A stretch of 64,000 bases of DNA from Diadema setosum (taxonomy: Eukaryota > Echinodermata > Echinoidea > Diadematoida > Diadematidae): assembly GCF_964275005.1 (NCBI RefSeq), contig NC_092693.1:19213206-19277205 (forward strand), given 5' to 3'. The notes under the pieces are model-generated. The model searched no databases. It was not told the DNA's origin and saw nothing but the letters and a program-made list of their open reading frames with translations. The position numbers and the translations under genes were made by a program. Position 1 is the first letter of the stretch. Each line of letters opens with the position of its first letter. Below are positions 49,712 through 63,200 of this stretch, piece after piece.

Positions 49712-49944
49712 TTTTTTTTTCGAAGATGAGGATCCGGAATATTTAGGGAGTTGTTGAATATGCATGTTACTTTATTCGAGTCATTAATATGGAACGGAGC
49801 GCTAGCGGCTGCCGAAAGCGAAGAGAAAAGGGCTCATGAATACTATTATGACGCATTAGTCCACATGATGCAAACACCGTTACACCGGCAAACGATGACA
49901 TCACTCAACCATATAGCGCCACCAGTGACCGAAGGCGGGGGATC
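48754..49944. other. Intergenic
   Basis: A C homopolymer lies at about 48939-48954. A two-copy repeat ACTGTAGAGTGAGCGA lies at about 49510 and 49570. A CT/T-rich tract lies at about 49680-49721. No gene is recognised. Confidence 0.4.
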
Positions 49945-50162
49945 ATGCATGATGAAGGCATGGCGGAAGAGTTCAGGGGGAGTAATAATGAATTGGGGGG
50001 CAGAAGTCGTCCCCCTGGCATGCCAAGGATCCGCACTGCGTCAGCCGAAGGTCATCGGCAAGGGGAGGACGATGATGCCCGTGATTCTTCATTCATTCCC
50101 GGCATTCGCCTATCATCCGCAGTCCTCTGGAGTCATAACACAACCCCGCACGGGGCGCCCGG
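49945..50162 (+). CDS. Possible first coding exon of an unknown gene
   Basis: The frame from the Met at 49945 encodes about 72 residues with a charged, low-complexity character (SRPPGMPRIRTASAEGHRQG, then EDDDARD). It ends at a good donor, CCCGG|GTGAAT. The block is GC-rich compared with its surroundings. I do not recognise the protein, and no matching downstream exon was found. It may equally be chance. Confidence 0.2.
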
Positions 50163-53100
50163 GTGAATAAGGCCGATAGCAACATGGCGAGCAAGCGATA
50201 ACTTCATACTTACATTTCTCACCATCTGGATGTAAGGGATCAGACAGCAGAAAATGACTTCCTTCCGGAAAATACCAGGTAAATCATGAGCATGCATAGC
50301 TGTATAATATTTCGTGTTATCATTTTTTTTCTTTCCCCGTTTGCAAGCCCTGGATGTGCGCCAAGCGTAAGTGGATGCTTCCACCAAATCAGCGATGGAT
50401 ATAACATACTGTTGTGATCTTCATCTTCACATTCTACTACGATTGTAACATCGGTATGTCTCAGACATAATAATGCCACGCGACGAAAAGTGTCATCACG
50501 TTGTGCGTATCTGTTTGCATGTCGAATCATCTTGAATTTCCATGGAAACGGTAGAGTGGATGTGCATTACTACTTCACAAACGCTCAATATTATTATCAA
50601 CGATTTTGCGTATCAATTCGACACCCCACAGAAAATAATACTAGTAATGATCTCGCTTGGACAAGTAGTGATGGTAATATCAACAGAAGCTTGTAAACAT
50701 AATCATATTGTCTCGATGAAAAGAAAACTTTAGAGGATAGTCGGAGAATCATGGTTCGGAATTTCCTCTCCTCCCCTGTTTTGATTCCACGCGCAGGCGA
50801 TCCGTCAGATGAGCAGAGCCCGCCAATTTACTGGCGGCCTTCCGTGTTTGCATTGTTGTGACATTGCTGGGATTTCCTCCCATAACACGCGCGTCGTCTG
50901 CTGCGGTATTTTACTACCACGTGGACAGATATGTATGTGTGCCATGCGTGCCAATAATTCTCTCGCGTCTTGTAGCAAGCCCAATTAGAGAGAAGGCTCT
51001 CGGAACATACTTACACATACATTGTACAATACAGTATATATATATATATTATTTTTATTAAAGGTACGAAACGGATTTTCCTGTATGTGATAGAATTTGA
51101 TCTAAGAGCTAGGGTAGAAAGTTAGGCTTAAGGATGCACAGCTCCTGCTAGACTCTGACAAAGCGATTTTCTCACGCAGTGGTATACCAAAACATCATCA
51201 GATGTTCAACGATTAATCAAATCCACGATGACACGTCACATGGGAACAGATAAAACTAAAAATGTCGTTTCGGAAATCAGTGGTCGACACTTCGACCAAC
51301 CACATAGAAACAGTGTATAGTTGAACAGCATTATCCGGAAAATGCATATCATACACAGTCAGTGTAATCATAATCATGCATAATGTTTATGAGTTAATCT
51401 TTGGGTTAAAGAAGTAATAAAGATCACATGTATGATCAGGACTAATGATGCAAATGCAGATAACGATAATAATGTATTAATTCTACTACAAAATCAGCGC
51501 TTGGTTTTATACAGTATACTCCCTTTCGATTGTGGTGCTCAAAAAATTTCAAAAACGCGCATATACACATATTTTATCTAGTAAAGAGCATTCCAGCAAC
51601 AGGCAGACATTTTTACTCTCTGAAAGACGATTACGACACCGGTAACGATAAAGTGCTGTCTCAAAAAAAAAAAAAAAAAACCAACATATAAACAAGCAAA
51701 CAAACAACAAATGCATAGATTAACAAATATACAAGCACAAAAACATAGCAAATGAAATATCAGACTGTGATTTCACTTCCCACTTTAGATGAAATAAATT
51801 TTAACGTCGATTAGAAAAGCTTGACGAGGTGCAGAATCGACCATCACGTGGCAGGTTGTAGTTCTTCATTCACATGCTTGGTGTTGTGACTGTGTAGAGT
51901 AGCCGTTGTTTTCAATGACTTAAAGATGTTCACATGACACTTGTGGACTGATACGTGATGATGTCATGCTAGAGCTTGATGGCGCATGCGTCATGATCTC
52001 TCCCTCGTCAACCACTCTGCACGAATGAAGAGCACGTCAAACTCGATTTCCCCTTGTCCTATTTCCATCATGCAGTGACGCCACACCAAGTTTGACATGT
52101 TTGATGTGCAACGTTTAGATGCACTGCTCGAATGTTGACGTACCGTCCACTAATGACTAACAAGCTAGACCATTTGAAGTATCATAAAAGTCACTAGTAA
52201 TATATTGTGAAAGTAATGAAGATTGCACTGACATTACAATAAACATGTGAAGTGAGATCATGCTGCTGCATGCGATAGCGGGAACTGACATTGTTATACA
52301 ACCAGGACGTACTGTGCCCGGCAGAACGGCAGAAACGCATGCGAAGCGCGCGTTATCTACGCGCATCACATGCGTTCAGAGTGTCGTTCTGCTGGGTACA
52401 CCTTCCGTCAATCGCGGACACACAACGACATAATCATATTCGATCCCTTGACTGAAGTACCGAACTTTCAGACAGCACTGCACGGAAATATTCGGTAATT
52501 TGCATACAACATGGTTAGATCAGCAACATTACACTTTCGTTGTAACTTGAGGAGCACATTACCGTATTTGTCTACATAGCGAAAAAAAAAAAACAACCAA
52601 AGCTTGAAGGTGTGTTCACACTGTGACACTTGATGGCTGTCTTCCGTGACAGCACTCACGTATACTTACATACACTGTAAACGCGTAGAAAAAAATGTCA
52701 ACAATACTAGTCTATGGCAGGGCCAGGCCAGGTACTGGTACCATAAGATAGCACGACCTTAGTGGTGGCAGTGTGTTTGTTTGTTCGAAAGCCGTGAAGA
52801 TACGGTTTGGTTACGTCGAAATGAGCTTCATCAATCGACGTCTCGCTCTCCACTGCAGCAGTGCAGATAACACGGCACGTAACACCTTCCATCTGTATAG
52901 GTCGACGGTGTTAGGTATCTTGACTTTCTTTGATCGCGATCATATTACAGCAATATACCAAAGAGATAACTTCTATATAGATATAAATAGGGACAATGCG
53001 GAAACATTTTTGTTTCCCGCTGGACACCTATCAATAAATGACGGTGTGAGCTGGTTATATAGTATTTACTGTCCATAATGAATATGATAGGAAATGTCGC

Positions 53101-54890
53101 CCTACATTACATGCATGGACCTTCCCTCTCATTGTGTGTATATATTTCAACAAGCTGCATACTATTCGTACTTGCTTAGCACACTTGCTCCAAGTTTACG
53201 AGAGAGAGAGACGTGCTAATATGCTAAGACTGGCTCGTACATAGTTTTCCAGTTCTTCAGGTATTACGATAACTATCGTCACACCGCCACTGTTTATTAT
53301 TGCTTTGACAGTCTCGTTGTAGCAACATCACGCAAATCGTGTCGAACACAATGTTTTCCGATTAGGAAAATGATGATCAAAATAAATACGGTATGATTTA
53401 TCTTTGCTCTGTCACAACGTACGATGACTCTCACATTCTGGAAACAGGCAGCCCTATACTCCGTCATTTTATGGGAACAGAATTATGACTATGATTGGTC
53501 ATATCACTTTGTTATAGTCATGATAATTTCTATCATAATTATGATTCACTGAGGATAAGGGGGATTTACTCACCACTCTCTGACATACAAAAAACAAACA
53601 AACAAATAAGCATAACTATAAACAATCAAACAAAACAAAACATAAACAAAATATCGCTGTGCAGCGTACATCTTAACATACTATGTAGTACTATCAACTA
53701 TAGTAGTACTATATACTGTGATGCTGCTGAGGCTTGCCTAAAATAAAATAATGTACCATCCCTTCGTTCTGCTGGCAAAAGACAACCAGACTCAACTTGG
53801 TTTTACGCTCTGTCCAAAGGAACAGACAGGGGGTAGATGCGTTTAAACATGGATGACTTTTGGAGCTAGAAGAAGGGATAAACATCAAGAATCACTGAAG
53901 ATCGGAAGCACCAACTGAGACGCACAATCGTGTTGTATGGATGTACTGCAGAGTATACCGCTGTCAAGCGTAGATCTTCGCCTTTGTGCGCGCGTTTAGG
54001 AGTCCGGGGCGTCAATAACAGAATGAACGAAGCGGCGCCGTGCGTGCTGGTCTCGTTGCATACCGGGGATACCATTACTGGCTGGAGACTCCCGTAGGGC
54101 CCAACGCCAAATCTCAATGGCTTTATGGGAGGGTTGAAGAGGGGCGTGGCGCGGTGATGGGGTCAGGGGGAAATAAAAGGTAGGTTGATGGTTAAAGGAT
54201 GAGTTAGTGGCGGAATCCAACGGTTATCTTTGCTTTCCCTCTCTCTCTCTCCCACCCCCTCACTTTCTCTCAATCAATGTTGGAATAGTATTAGTATGTC
54301 TGTGCTATATGATCACGTGATCTTTGTGTTGAAGCGTACTTCTAAATGGTGGTTGTTATTATTGTTATTTTATTTTTGAACAATGATCTTGTCACCGATG
54401 GGCTGGGTATAGATGAGAAAGTACACAAACTGTCCAGAGTCATTCATTAGCATGCCTTTCTGACAGCAGTGAACTCGCGTTCAAACAGAGGGGAAACCGC
54501 TTGGCGCGAACCTCGCATCCTATCGAGGTCGCCACGAAGCCTTCGTAAACAGACCCCAGTAGTGCTGGCGTGAATGAGGTCCCCATCTCCTTCGGGTTCT
54601 AAGTGACGAGTTCCCGTTCCCACCCTTTAAGTCTTGTTTACACAGTCTATGAATCTGAACCACAATAAAGAGCAACGCATGGCTATGATTTCAAACACGT
54701 ATGTGTGATGTCAATGTGATACAGTTTTATCACTAGTGTGGTATACTAGTATCATGTGCCAAACTATATATTATCAGTCTTTATTGGTTTTAATATTCAT
54801 CTTGTATTGTTTTGAATTGTAGGAACCATAAATAAATCGCCAACATCATTGTTTTTATTCGTCATGAAACCAATTTCACCAGCTGATTGA
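50163..54890. other. Intergenic, no gene recognised
   Basis: A TA run lies at about 51037-51048 and an A homopolymer at about 51663-51680. About 53990-54180 and 54470-54600 are relatively GC-rich, but I see no convincing exon. No clear mobile element was found here. Confidence 0.35.
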
Positions 54891-55122
54891 CGTCGAGATG
54901 TTTTCATTGCAACTGATTGACAAATTACCCTGCATCGACGTAAATAAGCACTGAATTGATCGGTGTTTTTAGTAGTCGCCATGATTTAAAAAAAAAATAA
55001 TGGGCGTATATACTCGATTTTTTTTTAATCATGGCTACTACTAAAAACACTGATCAATTCAGTGCTTATTTACGTCGATGTAGGGCAATTTGTCAATCAG
55101 TTGCAATGAAAACATCTCGACG
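54891..55122. repeat. Palindrome of two head-to-head SINE bodies
   Basis: The arms (54891-54996 and about 55018-55122) pair almost completely. They begin CGTCGAGATGTTTTCATTGC. Both arms carry the body of the SINE at 7205-7300, including CAATTCAGTGC and CATGG blocks, with an A or T tract next to the centre. The tRNA head is absent. Confidence 0.8.
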
Positions 55123-55633
55123 AAAGAATTTCATGAATTTGAATAAGAGTATAATTATCTAAAACAAGCCTAAGATCTATATCTGAGTCAAAATTGGTCT
55201 GTTGTTTTCACTTTGCACTCTCCATCCTTATAGGAATAAAATGTTGGTTCATGCTCGATAGGAAGCATTTATTTTGTTGCTTTTTTCATGAAAAGAGGAA
55301 CTCCACTACCATGAAGCAAAGGAATAGCGCGAAATGAAAACAACTTTCAGAATTGATTTCATAACTGAATGCGATGAATGCGCAATGGTCAAATTTAATA
55401 ATAACTTATAAGTGTAGACTCTTTTTTTTTTCTTTTTTCGTTACAATCGTTTGTCCTCTTTAATAAAAGTTCCGCACTTAAGTACCGAGTCACAGGTTTT
55501 ATTACACAAGTTCTTAAGGACGCCTGAATGTTGAATGAAAACTTGCCTACATAATCATGATAGTGATACAATGATGATGATGATGATATCAATAATAATA
55601 ATAGTAATAGTAGTAGTAGTAGTAGTAGTAGTA

Positions 55634-55675
<42 letters not shown>

Positions 55676-57209
55676 CCAATAATAACAATGGTAAAGATGA
55701 TTATAGCGGGAGTGGTTAATACTCCGTCATTCCGGAATAATTGATGCTGTCTAGCTTCTTTATTTCAAAAGAAGAGAGCAAGAACCTTTTGTTCGCTTAA
55801 GGTATCCTCATTGAACTGCCAGTTTCCAGTGATGATAGGCCCTATGCTCACAAGAAAGTGCAGGTCACAATGATGGGTGCATGCTGCTATGCCCATGACG
55901 AAAAGAATGCACCTTCTTTTTTTTTTAAGTCGTCGTCTGCACGGAAGAGATTTAAGTTTTGCGGAGGAAATTCCAAGGATCAAACTCAAAGCGGCTTTTC
56001 TTTAAGCAACTCGAGCGATCTTTTGAAAGTGTATACCCATATATGAAACGCACGCTGAACGAATTAAGTGCGCCACGAGAGTCTCAATTCCTTTCACACC
56101 TCCCACGTGTGAGATGTGGTGCTGATATGGCAAGGTCAGTCTTTAGTAGGTATAGCGTGCTTAGATCAGGGCGCTAAGAATGTGTATAGCTCCATGATCA
56201 GAAGCCCAAAGCTCTCCTTTGAACCCTCGCTCCGTGCCGCAGAGATGTCATGCGCTCAATATATCGCAGGTGTGATTGAATTGCATTGACAAAAAAAAAA
56301 AACCAACAACAACAAACAAACAATCAAGCAAAAAGAAAACAAAAAACGAGAAAGCATTACCAAGAAAATCACTACAATTTCGCTTTAGCCAATTAATTAA
56401 TGGGAAATATTTAACATCCAATTATTGTAATATACATGGCGAACAAAATTATGCACAATAATAATTGTGCGCTAGATGGGTAAATGTTTACTTCTTTTGA
56501 GATGTTGATATTTCCTTTTTTTCCAGTCCTAGGGCATTAATACACCTGTAATGGGGAGATTTCAAAAAGAAAAAAAAAATGAGCGATTTGTTAATTCCGT
56601 GCAATACTCCCATCTAACCACCTAACCTCCTAATCCCCGGTAGATCCGCCACTGGACAATAAACCTTACCAAACTTGATAATATGACGAGAAAGCAGTCA
56701 CTTTTCAAGCAGTATAAACAACAAAAGACAATCTTGCTACTAACACTAAACCTTTAATGATCTCCAACCCTTATCATACGTCATATCGACCTTTATACTT
56801 AATAAATTATTACATTACACTTCTCCCCTCCAAGCTGAGTCTCCGGCGCGCTGTGTTGCCATGGTAACACCAGCGTCGCGAAGATGAGCAAACAAGTCTC
56901 ACCAAACAATGTCAACTGATGAGGAGAGAAGGCATCGTTACCCCGTAGGAATATGCAGATAGCCATCTACAACTTTCAGTTTTTCCGTCTGCAACGATTG
57001 TATCAGGAGTGCATAATGCAATGCCTGCTGTCCTTGTTCTTTTGAGAATCGATGATACCCTCCGACAACTTCGGAGGAAAAATGTGAGATAAAGAGAGAC
57101 AGAGGAAGAAGAGGAAATATCAGGGGTACTGAACTGTTGGTGTATAGTTATACTGGTGAGGGAAGCTGTGGTGGAAATGTACCCTCTATCTAATTCAAGT
57201 AGAGTTTGA
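55123..57209. other. Intergenic with trinucleotide repeats
   Basis: A compound ATG/ATA/AGT repeat lies at about 55571-55674. A-rich tracts lie near 56290 and 56563. No gene is recognised. Confidence 0.45.
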
Positions 57210-57640
57210 TAATCTTATGGATGATCTATTACTTGGTCTACTCCCATCGCCTGATAGCCATTTAGTCTCAATCCACATCCTTTTTCGTCCCAGTTCGTCT
57301 AATGATCATTTAGTCCAACTGCCAGTTAGCCTCATTACCAGTTGGTCTACTTCCAAATGGGCTATGCCCACTTCGTCTTATACCCACAGTTTATTAGACA
57401 AAATGGAAAAAAAATCCAAGGAGACAAAACTGCGATTAGACTATCTGGTCATTAGACACTGTTAGACGAAACGATAAGTAGCCTAACTGGGCATTAGACC
57501 AAGTGAGAAGTGGACCAAACGGGGATTAGACGAAATTGATTGTAGACCAAGTGAGTTTAGTTGTATAATTATGTATAGTGGTGTTGGACGAACTGGGAAG
57601 TAGACCATCTGATTGTAGACCAAGTGGCAATAAACCATCT
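57210..57640. repeat. Quasi-palindrome of repeated TTGGTCTA / TAGACCAA units
   Basis: The left half (57228-57380) holds many GTCTA/GTCTAA units. The right half (57388-57640) holds many TTAGAC and TAGACCAAGTG units, i.e. the complement. The centre is near 57385. There is no coding capacity; it is a degenerate, multi-unit inverted repeat. Confidence 0.75.
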
Positions 57641-58179
57641 AATGATCCCCCAGTTGATGATGTTCGAACAGATGACTCAATGAGAAATTCAATTGTTTCG
57701 GTCTAAAATCATTATTCTGCTGATTTATGCTCTGGTTGAGTTGGAGTGCACATTATGGAAAAGCATCCACTCTATTCCACGACCCCAAGTAACCCGCAAC
57801 GGATGGTACATGATGATAATATAATTATATTACAACAGCAACACCGAGTTACATCGACCACCAACCCCCGCCGAGGGGATGCGATCGCTATCTGTTGTGG
57901 GTCCCGCTGCGCGATTAAAACGATACCGTGTCAAAATAGCTCGGCGCGCGCCATTGCGCCCTGTATATGGACCAGCTGACATACCTTCCGATATGCCTTG
58001 CATAGATTGATTTAAAGACCGTGTACTTTGTTATAAGCCTTGCATACCTCCTGCATACGTGACCAAATGTTTCAGCTATAAACATAAAAATAGAAGTTAA
58101 TGTGGTGGCATGTATCAATAATTATTATCCCATACGCTCTTTGTTATTTCTGTAAAAAAACCCAACACAACAACACTAA
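57641..58179. other. Intergenic with GC-rich island
   Basis: 57855-57970 is rich in CpG and includes GCGATCGC and CGGCGCGCGCC. It could be a promoter, possibly with an untranslated first exon of the glutathione synthetase gene 2 kb downstream, but nothing proves this. Confidence 0.3.
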
Positions 58180-58351
58180 CAGGGGCGGATCCAGGGAGGA
58201 CCGCAACCGGCGCACGCCCCCCCCCCCTTTATTTTTTGCTGAAACAAAAGAAATAAAAAGAAAAAAATGGGGGAGGGGAGGGGTGCGTGCGCCCCCCCCT
58301 TTAATTTTGTAAACACGCCCCCTCTTTACGGAATTCCTGGATCCGCCCCTG
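58180..58351. mobile_element. Small hAT-like MITE with CAGGGGCGGATCCAGG ends
   Basis: 172 bp with terminal inverted repeats CAGGGGCGGATCCAGG / CCTGGATCCGCCCCTG. ACTAA lies on both flanks. Inner CGCACGCCCCCC and GTGCGCCCCCCCTTTA blocks also resemble each other. The end sequence is like known hAT MITEs; the short flank repeat is not the usual 8 bp. Confidence 0.85.
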
Positions 58352-59987
58352 ACTAATATGAAATCCAACAAAAACAACAACAACCAAACAAGAAAACAAA
58401 CGTGGTACTACAATCCATTATTATGTTACAATCATTCAATTGATATCTTAATGATTTGAGCCGGTATGATTTGATCATGTATATGTCACCTTCGAAGGAA
58501 AGAGCCCACTGCATGCCTGGTTTAGATAGCTACATAATAATCTTCTCGATCTTCAAGCTAAAACTGATAGTTCTCGGAAGGGCTCAAAATTCATCTTCCA
58601 CGATTTTGGATTTGCTTGCAATTTAGCGAAAGGGTCTATCAAGAAACTTGTCTGATGACGCGATTTGCCATGAAAATGCGTTATTTTGGAGTAATTAGGG
58701 ATGAAAAGTGTAAGATATTCGAAGGTAATACACAATTTTTATTCCTAAAGCGCCTTCTCTGTTCAGCAGTGGATAGGTAGGAAGTTCAAGTACGTGATGA
58801 TCGACTGCGTGCGTGCGATCCATTCGATGGATACTGCTATGGCCCGATACATCTATCATGATCAATGTATTCGATTATAAAACATCATGTAGGAATCACG
58901 ATCAAGAATGCTCTTAGACTACATACTTTCGGTGTATCCTTTTTTGTGATTATTTCGCATTTTCGTCGTTACCCAACTGAAATCGTGTTATGCAGTGCTA
59001 TTTCACTCATTTCTTATGCATATGTCTCCGTTTTAGTAACAGCAGTTTCTGCAGGCGTATCAAATGAGAAATATGTTTTTTCCTTTAATTCATGAAGCAG
59101 ACTGAGTCAGTTTACAACTATTCAATTAAATACCACATTTCCTTACATTGATCACTTATTATTTTCTCACTTTATGCCCTATTTCGGAATTACAATATTT
59201 AGCTCGATTTGGATACCTAACAATATGAAACGCGTTTCAGTATTTCAGCCCTAAAATGGAAACTAAAAATATCAACACTTCATGGCCATCAACTAAGAAC
59301 GGTACTAACAGAGCATACAAACGGGTTGCTAAAGGCAACGACAGGCTCAATGAAACTTTGAACAGCAAGTTTGCTGTTTATTTAACTGTTTGTTGTTGTT
59401 TTTCAGCCTTTCTTGTACGCCCTGCACGTCACAAGCGGAACGGAGGGTCGCTGGTTAAAGATTCGCTGGTTAAAGATTAATGAGTAGTCATCTTAAAACC
59501 AAAGCGTGCACTCAGCATTTATCATTCACAACTTCACATCATTTTGATATACAATGAGATATATACACGCCAAAGATATCTCTTGATTAAGGTAACCACT
59601 ACTGGTACAGGCCTCTAACCAAATTCTCAGATATCCAGGATCTATATTTTGAATATTACATAAATGAGTGAGAAAGATTTATTAAGATATTTTCAAAACA
59701 AAAGTTGATAATCGTTTTCTGCTTATACTAAAGATTGAAACTCACTGCGTCATTGCGGAGAATATCTAGTTTAGGTTCCACGAATTTCACACTCATGATA
59801 GTTTCTTAAGGTTTTCAAAATCGAACACTGAAGTAATAGTTGTTTTGTAGCAATGTCACTTTGAGTGTTGACTCACCAAAAATAGCTCATGCCCTCCCCC
59901 TTACCCCCTACCCCACCCCTCTTGTATTCCAGCCCCTTGTCTGTCATTTCATGCTATCCCAACCTCCGCTCCGCAGCACAGTCAACA
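58352..59987. other. Upstream of glutathione synthetase, no exon recognised
   Basis: AT-rich. Two CAG acceptor-like sites follow pyrimidine-rich tracts just before the start codon (about 59932 and 59976), so an untranslated exon may be spliced on from upstream. Confidence 0.35.
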
Positions 59988-60253
59988 ATGGTCGAATTGC
60001 AGCCGGCGATCGAGTTACCGCTCTCCGCGGACCGCCTGGCCGAGCTCATCGAGGACATCAGGGACCGCGCCTACGCCAAGGGGGTGCTCATCCGACCGTC
60101 GCGACTCCAGACGGTGCACGGACCGCTTGCGCTGATCCCCTCGACATTCCCGAGGCACCTCTTCGACAAGGCAATGAGACTGCAGGCAGATATCAATCTC
60201 CTCATGCTTGGGGTCAGCGAAGACAGCGATTTTCTCTCGATGGCGTTAAAAAG
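59988..60253 (+). CDS. Glutathione synthetase coding exon 1
   Basis: It starts at a strong context (AACAATGG), MVELQPAIELPLSADRLAEL, and ends MALK plus two bases before the donor AG|GTGTGG. Human alignment supports this start; the longer frame upstream from 59889 is proline-rich and crosses acceptor-like sites, so I reject it. Confidence 0.88.
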
Positions 60254-63200
60254 GTGTGGAATCACTTTTGATGAGTCAGAGTTATAACTGCTATCAAAAG
60301 AGCACGATGTTTTAAACTTTCACCAGAGACAATCACATGGGGAAACAGTGCAATGACCTTGAGATACCACCTTATCGACACCAAATAACTACTTTAAGTG
60401 CTTCATATTATACTGCTGAGGCGACAAACATACACATTTAAACCTTATTTCACTTATCTGATATGAAACTGATGTCACTGTAACTTCATGATTATTTTCG
60501 ATTTCCCACCAGCATTTTTTTTTTTTTGTATAAGATTGAAACTGTCTTTGTTTGTAGTCTACGGAATGTAAACTGCATGAATAAGGTTTCCACCACCTGA
60601 CACACAATGACTCCAATCAATACATCCCTTTATTTACCTTTTACCATTCTCCGCCTTAAACACCTTTCTAGATAAACTTGGTGCGTTAATCCTTTTTTTA
60701 TCATTAATAGGCCTATTACATGTATAATCATGATAGTATTAAAGGTAGATTTACTAGTACAGTTGTAATAATGGCAGCAGTGTAAACGAACTTTCGATTT
60801 GAATAGTATATTGATGATAGATTATAATATTAAACCCCATATTTCAAGGGAGCATATACACGTAAAATTGTCGTTTCTTTCTCATCATCATCATCACTGT
60901 CAACATTGTTCTCCTCCTCCTCCTCGTCATCGCTACTGTTTTGCAGCGTTGTACCCGTGGATGACTTCACGAGGCGGTTGTTCGAAATGCATGAGCAGGT
61001 CAGAGAAGAAGGTTTCGTGAAGGTAAGACAATTTGCCACACCTTATACATTCCTTTTCGTGAATCCAATCAGTATATCGTACATCTGATGATAATGATAT
61101 TGACAAAAATATTAATGCTGAGTTTTCGTTCGCGTTTATCATCGTACAATGGTATCGAAGCACTTGCATTTGACATATATTATTATGTACGATTACTATT
61201 TCTTAAATAAATATGTTTCATCTAGGTGTTTCTTGAATGTCGTCAGCGAGGGGACTTGTCTCAGTGATACAGGGATGGTATTCCACATGTTTGAAGCAAC
61301 AATGTTTAGAACACTTGGGTTAAAAACTTCATGGTTGGTATTTGGTAAGCAATTAGTAACAGCTGCTGTTTATTTAATATAACCTCATGCCGGATTGTCG
61401 AGCAATTTTATAGACATTCATAAGGGAGCAATACACATTTGGGGAATAACCGCTGTTAAATAGTAAGGCAGCAAGAGAGAGCTAAGTACATCTGTATTAA
61501 TATTGAGCGAAATGATTTAGTCGATACTAAACCCGAAACGTATCATGTCCATTTTCTTTCTCTTTCCTCTTTGAACACACCTAGCCTGTAAATCTTTGCA
61601 TCAATCGGACCGACTACATGTTGGACTGCAAGGACCCCGAGGGAGACCCCTATATCGACCTGAGTATGGTAGAAATCAACACCATCGCAGCTGGCATGCC
61701 CGCAATGAGTACGAGACTCGTGGATGTACATAGGTGCGTTTCCATGGGAACCGTCTCTCAACCATTATTTTCAGACACTGTCAAATACGCATTAGCCAAT
61801 AAGTAATCGAGCAATGATGACAGGTCAAACTTCGCAATCCGTTCGGTATGACACTTTGAGAGATGCGTTCAAAGAGCCATAGTGCAATAGAGAAATTGAC
61901 GCTCCTTTTTTTGTAAGCATTGATCAAGATTCATGAGTAATTGCCCTGTGATATGAAAACAAACAAAACCCAACCCATTATTATGAAGTATCTGTCATTC
62001 AAATGAACGAAAATCTTATTCAAGCTCTTCACTAACATTAAGAACAGAACAAAAAAATGCTTGGAAGAAAACCTCAGAAGCATCTGCCGTTCATATTAAG
62101 TCTCAAAAAGTAACAAAAGTGATGAAAGTAATGACTTTCAAATTCACGTTTGGCTCACAACTTCGCTCTCTTTTCAGATATAGCTTGGAGCAGTGTGGGA
62201 TGAGTCGAGAGAAGGTGCGGGATAGGGTACCCAGTAGCTACGGCATGGAAGGAGTCGCCGAGGGCATGGTGAAAGCCTGGCGGCTGTACGGAGCACCTGA
62301 GTAAGATGGAAACTATTGCGAAAGAAGACGTAGTATGTGATGTCATCTTTTCTATCGTCTTTCAGTCTCCTTTTTTTTCTTTCTATTATACTTTCCGTTA
62401 TTCTTCCCATTACCCATCTCCTTATTTTAAGCTCTCCACCCCTCCGCCCTCCGCCCATCTTGCCTTCTCGTTTTCCCTCTCTTCTCGCTGCAGTTTCGTT
62501 AGCCCTTGGCAACAATAATCAAGCCATCCAGAAGTTGACACTATATGGCATGATTTGAACATAAAATTGATGATAGACTAGTTTCGCCTTTCCAATAAAT
62601 ATGGAGACTGTGACGCATTGATGTTGTTTGCGAACTTTGCGGACTCCGTACTCTTCAAGTGATTGCCAATATCAGAAAGCTTTAGATTTGCGACGCGACC
62701 GTTTAAGACGACGATTGCGTTCGTCGTTCTCCTCTCTCCCTGCGTCGTGTTGGAAAGTAGTTTAATTACCCGAAGACGCAACCTATGTTAAAAAAAAAAA
62801 GTAAAAAGGCGCCCCATAAGATTATGATCAGTGCATCAAGTATAGAGCTCTGCGTCGTGAATTGAGCGAACGCAAAAATGGTTCGTGGGCTGCATGATTC
62901 GTGAATGTAAGTCTCGTGACGTGCACCCATTTCACCTACTCTGTCCCTCTTTACCAGGCTGTATGGAAATGGGTAACAAAGAGCTGTGCTGATGTTTTGA
63001 TGTAAATGGCGGAACCAACTGCACAAATTGGTGCTACAACTTAGGAGACTATTGCTACCCTTCGTAAATTAGATCCTATTATTTGTGTGATTTTCATTAT
63101 TCTTATTACTATTGTCATTGCTATCAACTTTACTGCTGCTACTGCAGTTTTATTATCATTATTATTTTCCGTTATTCATTTCCGTTATAGCAAAAAAAAG

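Noticed and set aside
59889-59987. N-terminal extension of glutathione synthetase from the Met at 59889
   Set aside because: Proline-rich, crosses two acceptor-like sites, and does not resemble the family; the Met at 59988 has the better context.
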